Source: Misgurnus anguillicaudatus (taxonomy: Eukaryota; Chordata; Actinopteri; Cypriniformes; Cobitidae). Taken from it: a stretch of DNA of 64,000 nucleotides. The stretch covers positions 10,365,001-10,429,000 of the forward strand of contig NC_073337.2 in the NCBI RefSeq assembly GCF_027580225.2. The letters run 5' to 3'. How positions within the stretch are numbered: the first letter of the stretch is position 1; the number at the start of each line of letters is the position of its first letter. A program made the position numbers and the translations under genes. Positions 1 through 10,278 of this stretch are shown one piece after another. Below the pieces are notes generated by a model, which saw nothing but the letters and a program-made list of their open reading frames with translations, was not told where the DNA came from and did no database searches.

Positions 1-351
1 GTTAAAGAAATGTGAAGCAATATTGGCATTCTGTCATAAATATGTACTGCTCCGTCGCTAGTGAATGTTTCTAGTGTATACAAATTGTATTATTTAAAAT
101 GTACCTCACTCCTTTTCTCTTGAAGTTATAAACCTGTGATAACCTTTTCTATCTATCTGTTTAGTTTCTGTTTAGCAGACGTCTCAAAGTAGTGGCAGTA
201 GATTTATAAACCCTGCCTTATCTGCCCGGCTCAAGGACACAAGCTGGTGAGATGAAACTCAAAGAGCTCGCAGATGTGAATGGGTTTCTTCAGGGTTTAA
301 ACCCAGAATTCTTGCATTACCAATCTTTAACAATTAGACTGTACAAATATA

Positions 352-592
352 GGGGTGGTTTTACGGACAGGGATTTGCTAAAGCCAGAACTAGGCCTTAG
401 TTAAATTAGGATATTTAAGTAATTTTTTAAAAGCATCATTTATAAATGAACACTATTGTTGTGCATCTTAAGACACAACACTCGCACTGATATATTTTAA
501 GATATGTCAGAGCAAGTTGTTTTCGATCAAGACAACGCTAACATTTAAGTTAGTCTGAGACTAATCTTAAACCCTCTAAGGGAAACCGCCCC
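352..592. repeat. MITE, GGGGYGGTTT terminal repeats
   Basis: A short non-autonomous DNA element of about 240 bp. The left end reads GGGGTGGTTTTACGGACAGG and the right end is its approximate reverse complement, finishing GGGAAACCGCCCC. I recognise the layout (a paired 'actaggcctta' segment and a 'ttaagatatgtcag' core) as an abundant fish MITE, but I cannot name the family. Flanks are AT-rich and no clear target duplication is visible. A related end lies near 57.05-57.66 kb. There is no coding capacity. Confidence 0.65.
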
Positions 593-1400
593 ATAATGTG
601 TGAAATTAAAGCACATTGTTGAATGTGAAGGTGGCTTATATTGGGAACGTTACTATGTTTACAGTCTTGCTGTGTATGTGTACGGTATGTGTTTGTGTTA
701 TTATGGGGATTCAGAGTTTTCTCTCTGCAGTAAAGTATGTCTGTGGATGGTTTCATTTATTATTAATATGTGGGAGAAAGTTGTGGCACCTGGGTTGAGA
801 TATTCAAACAGTGCTGCTCCAGACAGACTGGTTCTGGCATGTGTGTATGGAGGTGACAGTCAGAAAAAAACATTACAATTCATTTTGCCTTGTTAAGATG
901 AGCTTTATGTGACATGCACATTTAACATTTGTGTGTGTGCATGTGTGTGTGCGATATTCAGTTCAACAATGCCGGAGGGACTGGCATAAACTCAATTGTG
1001 AAATATAATTTTTTTTTATTTGCTGATATTTACTTTTCTACTTTGTTATTGGTTCTAATTGACAATATGTCTGCATCTCATAGGAACGGCATCTTTATAT
1101 ACTGTGTCTGTTTTTAATGAGAGAGATTTACAGTATTTACCGGTTAACATATTTTATTTGCACTGTAAATAAAAAATGATAAATATAAAGGCATTCATTT
1201 TAAAAACAGTGCATTTGCATTCTAATAGAGCCATACATGTATGTAGGCACATATTGCTATTAATTATGTTTTATAAATTATTACGTTTTTAATGAAGGTG
1301 TTCAGTGTAATTTCCCAATCCACTTTTGTGTTGCTACTGTAGCATAATTAAGAAAAATGTTTGGCCCATATAATGTCATCAATCCCAATCATGTTTTCCA
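593..1400. other. Gene-free AT-rich stretch
   Basis: No gene or recognisable mobile element is visible. The open frames at 600-900 and 929-1117 are low-complexity and lack any family signature. A short TG-rich run lies around 930-955. Confidence 0.5.
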
Positions 1401-2009
1401 ATTGAAAGAAAAACTATTTATATATGTGACCCATGCTAGCAAATTGAGTCGGAATGAACAAATTTCCGATGCAGGATTTGTTGGAATCTGAAAAAATTAC
1501 AGAGCTACGCCTGTTTGAAACAAAGTTAATTTTGAGAAAAACCGAGCCACACAGATCCAAAATTGAAAATGATCTGTATTGCAGTGTGTCATGTAGCTGT
1601 CCATCAATGTAAACAACGTGCAAAATAGTTGAACCAAAAAGTGCACGATTAATAAACTTATTGGCTTCTAAAGTAGGGAGTCGACTCTGAATCGCTGAAA
1701 CGAGTCGTCATATGAATTGAATCTCCTGCCTGACTTTATCCACGTAATACCAACACTTTGCATAATAATCTCTGCCTACAGCTTTGCTCACGGGAGAAAT
1801 GAAAACTATGACCTGCCCACAGCTAGTTAGTTTGTAAACATCATATCACGCTGTGTTTTCAGTTTGTGTTGTTTTCACTACCAAAGGATGAAGATATATG
1901 AAGAATCTGTGGTTAAAGTTAGTTTTTCACGGAGGGATTTACTAGACGTTTGGCAATGAAAGATGGTTCAGTACCCACTTTATTCGGAACAACATGCGTC
2001 TCCTGACCA

Positions 2010-2270
2010 CAACCTGTAAGTATAATTATAGCTACATACTTGCCTAAATGAGTGTAAAATGTTAGTTTCTGTCATCGTTTTTATTGCTTGGATTAATGAT
2101 GAAGAATGTCGTTGTTTAAACTCTTGATGCTGCACTTGGTTTTGCTATGACCCGGTAAGCTTACATAAATGCTTAAATGAGTGTAAAACCGTTAGTTTCT
2201 GTCGTCGTTTTTATTGCTTGGATTAATGTTAAATGATGTGTATTGATGTCGATAATGTCTTCTCAGTAAA
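2010..2270. repeat. Imperfect two-copy tandem duplication, ~130 bp
   Basis: Two copies of a segment with the shared core GTTAGTTTCTGTCRTCGTTT followed by TTATTGCTTGGATTAATG, the first at about 2042-2100 and the second at about 2171-2230. The offset is close to 130 bp and both copies keep an upstream 'aaatgagtgtaaaa'. Divergence of a few bases per 60 shows that the duplication is not recent. It lies inside the larger interspersed repeat. Confidence 0.75.
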
Positions 2271-2628
2271 TCATGTTAGCACTAGGTCAATACATGTTGC
2301 ACTATTGTTGGTCTGTGCCACTGATCTGTGGTCTGTGCGGAGACTGTGTCAGTTGACCAATCAGAGCAGAGTAGGCTACTTAAAGGTGGGGTTTAGGCAG
2401 ACTGAGTCGTTGAACAGCTTCACACGAATCGTTTGAGGATCTCTGCGAAATAAAGAAAATTTTAATTTATATTTTGAGAAAATTACAGTGTTTTTTGACC
2501 TTGCATGCATTTAAACCTGTTGTCCGGGACTTATAAACAGTGATAGGACACTTAAAATTGGCATCTTACTCGCTCTTTAAAGATTTTTGAAGGTTCAAAA
2601 ACAAAATAACTGCATCCATACCTTAACA

Positions 2629-2814
2629 CAGGGGTGGGCATTCCTGGTCCTGGAGGGCCACTGTCCTGCAAAGTATAGCTCCAACCCAAATCAAACACAC
2701 CCGAAAAATCGAATCAAAGGGTGACTTGGAAATGACATTCAGGTGTGTTTGATTACGGTTGGAGCTAAACTTTGCAGGACAATGGCCCTCCAGGACCAGG
2801 AATGCCCACCCCTG
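2629..2814. mobile_element. hAT-type MITE (CAGGGGTGGGC ends), 186 bp
   Basis: The left end starts CAGGGGTGGGCATTCCTGG and the right end finishes CCAGGAATGCCCACCCCTG, an inverted repeat of about 40 bp. The flanks ccttaaca (2621-2628) and cctcaaaa (2815-2822) match at 6 of 8 positions, which fits an old 8-bp hAT target duplication. There is no open frame of its own. The reverse-strand frame over it is formed by the terminal repeats. Confidence as a hAT derivative is high, and subfamily is not assigned. Confidence 0.85.
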
Positions 2815-2870
2815 CCTCAAAATCACTGGTAAAACTAAGCGATCTGGCTCACACGGTCAAAAACAATACA

Positions 2871-4240
2871 TTTTTTCTTTCTTTGTTTGATTGACATTGA
2901 GACAGACAGCTTTAAGATCTACTTTAATGCAAGGATCTTATATATATATTATTTTTCCCCAACCGTTAACCAAACATTCACTTAAAACATAACAGATTAT
3001 ATCTGCGTGAATTCTTCTCAAAACAGATATTTTTAAAACTGTATTTCTGTGTGTAAGTCAAATCTTCATTACGCTACAAGTGCTTTTAGTGTAAGCAAAG
3101 ATTCTGTGAAGGAATCATTCAGAGTGGTTTTGTAAAGCAGTTCCACAGACTATTAAATGGATAAGCTTTTTATTTATTCATGAATCAGACATCACTAATG
3201 TGAGCGAACGAGAGAGAGACTGACTGTGTGGTGTAATCTCAGCTTTATCTTTAATCAGTGCTGTTGAGTTTGGTTTCACAACACAATCATATACTGTGAA
3301 AACAAACACATTATGTGCAACAGATTTTAGGCATTCAAAGCCACAGTCTGGTAGTGGCCATGTTGTCTGAATAACTGTGTGTGTATGTGTGTTTGTGTGT
3401 ACACAGAGGAAAACTACATTCATTCGATCTTCTTTTCTGTTGCTCAAAAGACTTAATGGAGTTTCCTTTAAATATTTAATCTTTCTCCTATAATTCTCTC
3501 GGAAATCACAATCAAAATTTGACATATATTACAGCAAAAGTTGAAAACAGCTATAAATCAAATATTGGTAGCATAGTATTAGATGAATTAATCTTGAAAG
3601 AATCTGCTAAAGAATGATTCACTTCATATTAAAAATTATTGATTTGCACTTTTGCAAAACTAAGCATGTAAGATTACTGAAACATTTGAAAAAACAGGAG
3701 ATTTGATGTCTCCATATGCTCTCCTTTTAAGGAAGAACAATTGACACATTAAGAAAATGTTGTTTATGATTTTTCTTCACTGTTGGAATGTGTTCAGCAA
3801 TGATTTTTCTACTTTACGCGAGTCACACATTTATACGGTGAGATTTTGTGTCTCTTGTTAATGTTAGCAGTGAAGCATTTTGCTGGTGTGATTGTAGTTG
3901 GCGTACAGTAGCTGCTTTGGCTGCAAGACATTAAACAAATAGTCTGCTGTTCTCTTTCAGGTTCTCTTTTCTGTTTTGTGTAAGCAGTTTCTTGCCTTTA
4001 AAGCTTTTTATGGGAAAATGTTCCAGGTTGAAAACAAGTTAAGCATTATAAGCACTGTTTGTGAGGTGCACCATAATCAACTTATCACTCGATGTGAGAA
4101 AACTAAAAAAAGACTCTCAGGGCTTAAATTGAAAATTGAATTCTTTTGTGCATGTAAATTTAAGCTTCACATTTTTGCTGACTTCTGTAAGTGCATTAAG
4201 GTAAATGTGATTTTTTTGTTTTTTATAAAGTGAGGAATAG
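2871..4240. other. Gene-free stretch
   Basis: AT-rich unique-looking DNA with no supported gene. The 115-residue reverse frame at 3178-3525 crosses a TG/CA run and has no family signature. Nothing else is supported here. Confidence 0.45.
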
Positions 4241-4245
4241 TCTAT

Positions 4246-4814
4246 AAATGGCTGGAATATTTTTGACCCATGTTGGGTAAATATTAGACAGAACATACCA
4301 CTGCAGGGCTCCAGACTGCATTTTGCCACCAAAATTTGAGAGTGTGCCACTGAATTTTACATCCAGTCGCACATGTGCGATCAGTAAATTTGACCTTTTT
4401 TGTGATGTGAGACTGAATTTGAAAACAACAGCACATTGTACTTTCTGCATCTATCATCAAAGTATTTATTAGTAATACAGTGGAAATTAGTAGAAATGTG
4501 AATATTTAGTTAGCATGTTGATTTATGGTGTGTGCCCCTACATTTTCTGGTTGCGCCCCTAAAATTTTCAGTTGGGGGCCACTGTGCTCCTAGTGAAAAA
4601 ACTTAGTCTGGAGCCCTGCACTGGGTTAAAATTAACCCAATGCTGTGTAGTTTTTACCCAAATGCTGGGTTATTATAACCCATGGTTGCATAACAGCAGC
4701 CCAACATTGGGTCATTTTTAACTCCGAATTGGGTCATTTTTAACTTAGCATGTGTTCTGTCCAATATTCACCCAACACGGGTCAAAAACAATCAAGCCAT
4801 TCATTTTTTTCAGT
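4246..4814. mobile_element. Outer MITE with paired TGGGTTA motifs, interrupted
   Basis: Left arm TTTTGACCCATGTTGGGT (from about 4261) pairs with the right arm ACCCAACACGGGTCAAAA (to about 4787). The pairing extends outwards to about 4246 and 4805 through 'atggctggaat' and its counterpart. The interior is rich in repeated TGGGTTA/AACCCA units. A second element sits at 4304-4618, so only about 250 bp belong to this one. The right terminus (attcatttttttcagt) resembles the end of the MITE near 26.56 kb. No coding capacity. Confidence 0.7.
4304..4618. mobile_element. Inner hAT-like MITE (CAGGGCTCCAGACT ends)
   Basis: Begins CAGGGCTCCAGACT and ends AGTCTGGAGCCCTG, a perfect 14-bp terminal inverted repeat. 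It lies inside the outer MITE at 4246-4814. Both sides carry CACTG directly outside the ends (4299-4303 and 4619-4623). The expected 8-bp hAT duplication is not evident beyond these five bases, so the superfamily is inferred from the terminus sequence only. Confidence 0.75.
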
Positions 4815-5284
4815 CTTTAAGAGGTTACATTTCAGCAGTTTTGTGATATAAGTTTGCAGTTCACGTGTTATATGGAGTAAATCATGTTTCCGCAGAGCTC
4901 GGTGATCGACGCAGCGCAGCTGTTTAGATGAATCTGTGTTGAATATTAAAGCACAGTTTTTAATTCTGCACATTAATCCCCTCTTTCAAAGCTGATGTAA
5001 GCAGCCGTGTCTGGGGATGAATATAATCTAATAATGCAATGGGCTTTACAGACATTCAAATGAAACCAATTAAAAAGCCTGCGTCTGCGCAGACCCCGTC
5101 CCTTGAGTGTGAGTTTACATGAGGTTTATCTGTCTGCTACTCCATAGCACATTAAAGGCGTCTGTCTCTTCCTATTTCTCTCTCTGTGGCATCGAGAAAT
5201 TGAAAAAATTGTTTAGTGGGTTGTTGTACTGAATCATTGAGATGAAGATATGTTGTGTTTATAAATGTGTACATTTAGTGTTAT

Positions 5285-5515
5285 GCTACGTACACACCAA
5301 ACGCGGGGCATCGCATACTCGCTGTAGATTACTAGCGGGATTTAATTCCGTGTCATGCAAATTTTTTGCTCGAGTTGAATATTTTCAACTTGGGCAAAGA
5401 CACGTTTGAGGTGAATAGCGTATGTTTTCGCGGCAAATGCGCCGCCCATAACCTGTCATTCGCATCGCCCCACGAGGACGCGTCTGATCGCGTCATTGCA
5501 ATCTACTCGTGCAAA
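5285..5515. mobile_element. MITE half copy (ACACACCAAACGCGGGG end)
   Basis: Starts with GTACACACCAAACGCGGGG and runs to about 5515. Its reverse complement matches the near-complete copy at about 59253-59512 over the whole length (shared 'gcgatgccccgcgtttggtgt', 'gttgaatattttcaac', 'gacgcgtc'). The distal terminus is missing and the sequence changes at about 5515 into a different repeat. It is CpG-rich compared with its surroundings. Confidence 0.65.
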
Positions 5516-5886
5516 TCTTTTGCTGTTAACTGTCATATTAGCAGAAACTTTAAAAAGAGGGTGCTTGCTCTGACCTTGTATTAGGGTGAGAGGTGCACAA
5601 ACACGCAGGAGAGAGTGAGCGAGTGAAGTCCGGTTCTTCAAAGCAACTGTAAACTTCCCTCAACACAACGTAAGGCCCGCCTCACCCCTTATTCGATTGG
5701 ACAATGGAAAGACGCGAATGACGCTTCTCCGCTCTTAGCGCTCCTTTAAAACTGGGTGCTGCGGCTGGCGGCCAAAACCGCAAGGCGCTCGGCGCGTATA
5801 AACAGTGCGCAAATGCTCCCTGCCCTTAGAATATCATTCAAAAAAGGCGCCTGCAACTCCCATAAGCGGTTTTGGTGTGATTGGCC
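5516..5886. mobile_element. Truncated palindromic MITE (TTACACCAAAAGCG end)
   Basis: This matches, in reverse orientation, the segment 10620-10985 inside the hAT at 10279-11875. Shared landmarks are ACAAACACGCAGGAGAGAGT, the 'caatggaaagacgcgaatga' region and a terminus reading GGTTTTGGTGTGATTGGCC. Only one terminus is present. The other half, seen at 10986-11147, is absent and the copy joins an unrelated MITE at 5515. Confidence 0.65.
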
Positions 5887-6290
5887 CCTTACTCTTGATT
5901 TTACATAAATTTAATGTCTACATGTTCTTGCTCTAGAATTACAGTGGCTGTACAGTATCATTTCTATTATAAAGAAATGGCCAAAAGATAAAGTGGATTT
6001 AAATGTCATTTGGCCAAAAGTAAAGCCTGTGATCTCAAGGTAAAATGGCATTTGTTATAATACATGTAGTTAATTTTTTTCGTTGTTGTTGTTCAATAAA
6101 ACCATGGGCTAACTTTTTTGATACTGTATTTGACCCAATTATTATTGCCTCATCATTATTGTATATGTCATTTTAAAGGCTGTTGCTTAGGTCAGATTAC
6201 CTGATCATCACCAAAATGATTGTTAGTGACAGCCCTAAATTAGACAGATTTTATGCTTGAGGATTTCTTAAAAAGCGTAACAATCTCGTT
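5887..6290 (+). mobile_element. Internal fragment of the TAGGGGTGTGACGAG hAT family
   Basis: Collinear with about 11300-11800 in the complete element at 10279-11875. Shared blocks include TTTAATGTCT, 'gcatttgttataata', CCAATTATTATTGC, 'ttttaaaggct' and TTTCTTAAAAAG. The termini are missing. With the two MITE pieces upstream it forms a mosaic resembling that hAT's interior. No coding capacity. Confidence 0.55.
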
Positions 6291-6307
6291 TTAATTTCAA
6301 ATCATTA

Positions 6308-6592
6308 TCTCTTTCCCTGCCATTGACAAGATATCTTGAACTGTGTTTTGTAATTATCCTCACCTGTCATCCATTATATTGATCATCCTCATTGTCTATT
6401 TATACCCTGTTGTTTATCTTTGTCCGTTATTATCACTGTCTTATGTTGCTGTCGTGTGTGTGTATTTACAGTCATCTAGTTTATTAAAGTTTATATGTTT
6501 TGGAATTTCCTTGTCCTCCCCGTCTTTCTCACAATGTAACGTAACAGCCGCTGGCAGGCAATTTTTTTTAATGCTGGCGGCGAAAGAGTTAA
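6308..6592. repeat. Short copy of the 'CGCCAGCG' repeat, host of an LTR fragment
   Basis: Left end tctctttccctgccattgac and right end 'gctggcggcgaaagagtta' match the two termini of a repeat also present at 15230-17420 and 26860-28003. Between them lies mostly LTR-like sequence (6356-6546). This copy therefore appears to be a target that took up a retroelement and lost much of its own middle. The family name is unknown to me. Confidence 0.5.
6356..6546 (+). repeat. 5'-truncated LTR fragment, probably Gypsy-type
   Basis: The segment has the order expected of a retroviral-type LTR: a TATTTATA box (about 6397-6404), a pyrimidine-rich R region, an ATTAAA polyadenylation-like signal (about 6483) followed by T-rich sequence, and an end reading GTAACGTAACA. 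I infer a Gypsy-type LTR from its resemblance to fish LTRs. The 5' part with the TG start is missing and no internal gag or pol sequence is present. Confidence 0.45.
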
Positions 6593-6928
6593 TATAGATT
6601 AATTTCTTGACCTACAGAGGGCACCAGCAGTCTTGTCATTTTGTGAATCACTACATCACGATCGAATCTGTGTTTAATTTTGGCCAATTTTTGTTTACTT
6701 TATGAGGCCCATAACCTAATCTTTAATAGATTTCAGCGATTGTCATTTCTTTAGCCTCAGCAATATGTGCACACACTGAAACATGCAAATTTACAGCAAG
6801 GGTTTTGAATTCATTTATGAAACTGTGAAAAACTGCTGTGCGCTACTACAAACTCTTCACAATGCCTAATTTAGTGCAAGGTGTTAAATTCTGTCTAACC
6901 CCAATGAACATTTTTTGTTTGTCAATAA

Positions 6929-7632
6929 TAGGGCTGCCACGAATATGAAATTTGGCTGACGGTTAATTGTCTAATAAATTGTGGTGATTATGACGATTAA
7001 TTGCCCGTTTTAGGGTTTTGACATTAAGTTCTCAGATGTTTTTTGTTTGTTCATGAAATAATTTTTACACATTGTTATGATTATTTAAATTAAATCTTTT
7101 GCAAGGTTTAACTGGCAGTAAATATTAATACACATATTTAAAAGTAATTTAATGAATATATTTCAAAAACTAAACACAAAGAAAAGAAATAAACACAATA
7201 AGTGAAAAAAAAAACGAAAATAAAAATGCAATCAAAATAATCTGACTATACCAGAACAGGCCTACTAAGGTCATATTAGTACTGGACCATATCTGTAAAA
7301 AAAATATCAATTCCTTACAGATCTTTAAGAGTAGCATCCTTCACTTCCCAAAATTTGGAATTGCTGTTTTGGAAATACATGTTTATACTGCTTATAAAGT
7401 TTTGCAGCATTTCTTTAAATGCTGTTTTTCATTTGTATTAAATGGCTTTGCAATATATTGCATTACACTGTCAGTAAAGGAGCGCCATTACATACTGTCT
7501 TGTTCATACAGGCGCTGCAGCTCCCCCTTGTGTTTTTTAAAGAGATGCGCAATCATTGCGGTGATCTGAAATCATCACGATGAGGTCAAACAATCACGAT
7601 GAGACGATAATTTAATCATTGTGACAGCCCTA
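6929..7632. mobile_element. hAT-type element (TAGGGCTGCCACGA ends), 704 bp
   Basis: Ends are TAGGGCTGCCACGAAT on the left and ATTGTGACAGCCCTA on the right. A perfect 8-bp target duplication GTCAATAA flanks it (6921-6928 and 7633-7640). The interior is AT-rich and lacks a transposase frame, so it is non-autonomous. The duplication fits the Ac-type hAT pattern nTnnnnAn. Confidence 0.95.
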
Positions 7633-7640
7633 GTCAATAA

Positions 7641-9711
7641 TACAGAAAAATGGGATACAATGCAAACTACATGTTTGAATTTTGTACTCCCGACAAAAAA
7701 ATAATTACTGTCACAGTATATGTTTTTATCATACACATCCCAGATAGGAATAGACTCCGAGGCAGATCCGGCAGACCCGGATTTTGCTAAGTGAGAGATG
7801 CACGCATGGCAACATATTGTGTTGACCCAAGGACAACATTTTTGTAATAAAAACCTAAACCCACCCAAACCTGACCATAACTGAACCCTAAAATAAGAAA
7901 GAAATGATAAGTGAAAAACAATGGTCTAGAAGCAGCTAATTTTCTATGTCATTGTAATAAATGTCTTTATGAATAAATGTATTACAGTTTATTTATTTAC
8001 TGTATTTTTGTGTTTTCAAGTTACTTGTCCGCAAACAAGTGGACAAGCGTTAATGTCGAGTCCGGTGGGTGATTATTTAATTGCAGGTACATTTGGTACT
8101 CATTGTCATGGTTTACAATAAGTGACAGGCCATAAATATATTAGATTTTAGGCAAATAGTGTCTTATATAGCCGGAAATCATGATTCCTTATTGTCCAAA
8201 TTAGTCTGTCAATTCTGTTACCGCCATTATTTGTTACTAAGGTACAGTAGAGTAACAGTGTTCACAGTATGTATGTGATGTATGTTTATGTTAGAGAGGA
8301 TCTGAGTTTTGTCCTAAAATCATTAACATGAAGTGTTTTTGTTGGTTCCATAGTTTTTGGTTTTTCATTGCTCTGAGGAAGCTCCATTCACAGTGAAATC
8401 TGATTTATCCATAACTTCATTTCATATAACTACATTAAACACTTCAGTATGAACTTCAGTATGCAGCAGTTCCAGGTTCAGTATGGACATACAAATTGCT
8501 TCTTTTCTGGAAACTTGATATAACCTCAAAATAACTGAATAAATATATATGAATATTTTTTCAATAAAGGACGTCTCCTGGTGCCCCCAATAGAAGATTT
8601 TGCTAGATTTTGCCCTTAAAGTGTAGCTGAGTACACACACACACGTTATTGTGAGTGAAATGGTTTGTTGATGCAGACAGCATCCTAAAAGAATTTAACA
8701 TTAAACTCTTAAACCCACACAGAGGTATTTAAATGTGTTTTTGTGTTGGTTCTCTGGAGAGCGCGTGCCGTGTGTGCGTTTGATTGGTTTACATGCATCT
8801 AATGCTTTGTAAATTCCTGTCCAAACCTCCAGATGTATAATGCAGCTCCACAGCGTTTACCTTCAGATCATGCACTCTGTCTCAATTATATTATTACTGT
8901 GTTCTCAATTCTGTTCACTAAGCACTTGATCATTTCTTTGTAAAGCTATTTTTGCCTAAATTCACATTCAATAAGTCCGTTTATGCAAGAGTGGTTTTAC
9001 AAAGCATTACAAAAATGACATTTGTGCTCCTGTTTAATGAATGACGAGAGAGACGAGGCACCGCAAAACATTACAAAGAAAATAAATTGACTTTCTTCAC
9101 GTTTCAGTTGCTTTGTATTTGCTTGTTGCATGTAGTGTAACAACGAAATTACAGAAAGAGTTGTGTAGTCCGGTTTATGATCAAACGGGTCTATTTAGGC
9201 GCTTCTGTGTAATGATTTGGTCAAATAGACTCATAAATCTGTCTCATGAGTTATTGGTTTGAATCGATCTATTGATCCAGAACAGACTTTCTTCTCGACT
9301 ACTAAAAGAGTTGTTAATGGCATTATTATAAAGTCAAATTGTACGGTATCTTACCATTGCCATCTCTTTATATTGCTCGCACACAGCTGCTCATTTTATC
9401 ACATCACGGCCCGTTTTATCACGCAATTAAAAGTGCCCTCCTTGACTTTCTCCTCGAGGAGCCGCTCTCTCTCATGTGCAGATGAGAGAGTCGACGGCAG
9501 GACTGAAATAATTGAAATGAAATCCTCTCATCTTTAACTGCACTTCACACAACACAATCGTCACTTCAGATGTCATTGAATTTTCCCCACCTGACCGTGT
9601 GAAACACTTAAAGTTCATAAAAAAGTTTGTCTTCTTTAAAGGGATCATATTACTTTTGTAGCATAAGGTTAAGTTTAAAAAAAAAAAATATGATTAAGTT
9701 CGACCCATATG
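7641..9711. other. Gene-free stretch
   Basis: About 2 kb of unique-looking DNA without a supported gene. A short (AC)n run lies at about 8633-8644 and a small hairpin built on CTTGTCC/GGACAAG at about 8025-8048. The open frames at 7575-7868 and 9259-9537 show no recognisable domain. Confidence 0.45.
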
Positions 9712-10278
9712 CTTTAAATTAGAGGTCTCTAACCTTTTTCAGGACAAAGGACCCTTTATAAAGAGGAGCAGGGACCCCCAGTACAGCCAATTAAGATTTA
9801 CATACTTTGTAATGATGGTTGTGTTATAAAGATGTTAAAATTATATATATATTTTTTTGGCATACTATATAACGTTTAATTGAACTGAATAGATTTTGTA
9901 ATGGGAACGTTATGCTCTTCATTTTAAATGTTTAATTTATTATTAAGCATATTAATGCATTTTTGTTAGATGCCTACATAATTTCATTAGTTAAAACAAT
10001 ATATTTTGCAAATATAGGGGAGAGCGGGGCACAACCTAACGCTTTTTGGTTTTTGCTCAATCATTATTATTTTTTTTAAGTTTGATTAATTATATTTGTA
10101 CACAAGCAACACACACATCTGTGCTATGTTTGTTTCTATTACTTACCATTTTTGGACAAATACAACAAACATGACAGAAGTGCAAATGTTACAACTTACC
10201 CCATAGGTGGGGTTAGTTGTAACACTTGCTAAAAATAAGTTTGCAGGCAAATATTTCAATACTCTTTTGTCTATATAC

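Larger units (their letters stand above)
1425..2870. repeat. Long interspersed non-autonomous element, interrupted by a hAT MITE
   Basis: From about 1425 (starting gtgacccatgctagcaaa) to about 2870 the sequence reads as one interspersed repeat that I recall from fish genomes, but cannot name. It contains no transposase. It includes an exon-like stretch ending in a good splice-donor-like site, CCTGTAAGTAT (about 2009-2019), and an internal imperfect tandem duplication with a period of about 130 bp. A hAT MITE sits inside it at 2629-2814. Boundaries are approximate because I see no clean target duplication. Confidence 0.4.

Noticed and set aside
2940..2960. TA-rich run as a promoter
   Set aside because: Simple AT repeat without any neighbouring promoter features or gene.
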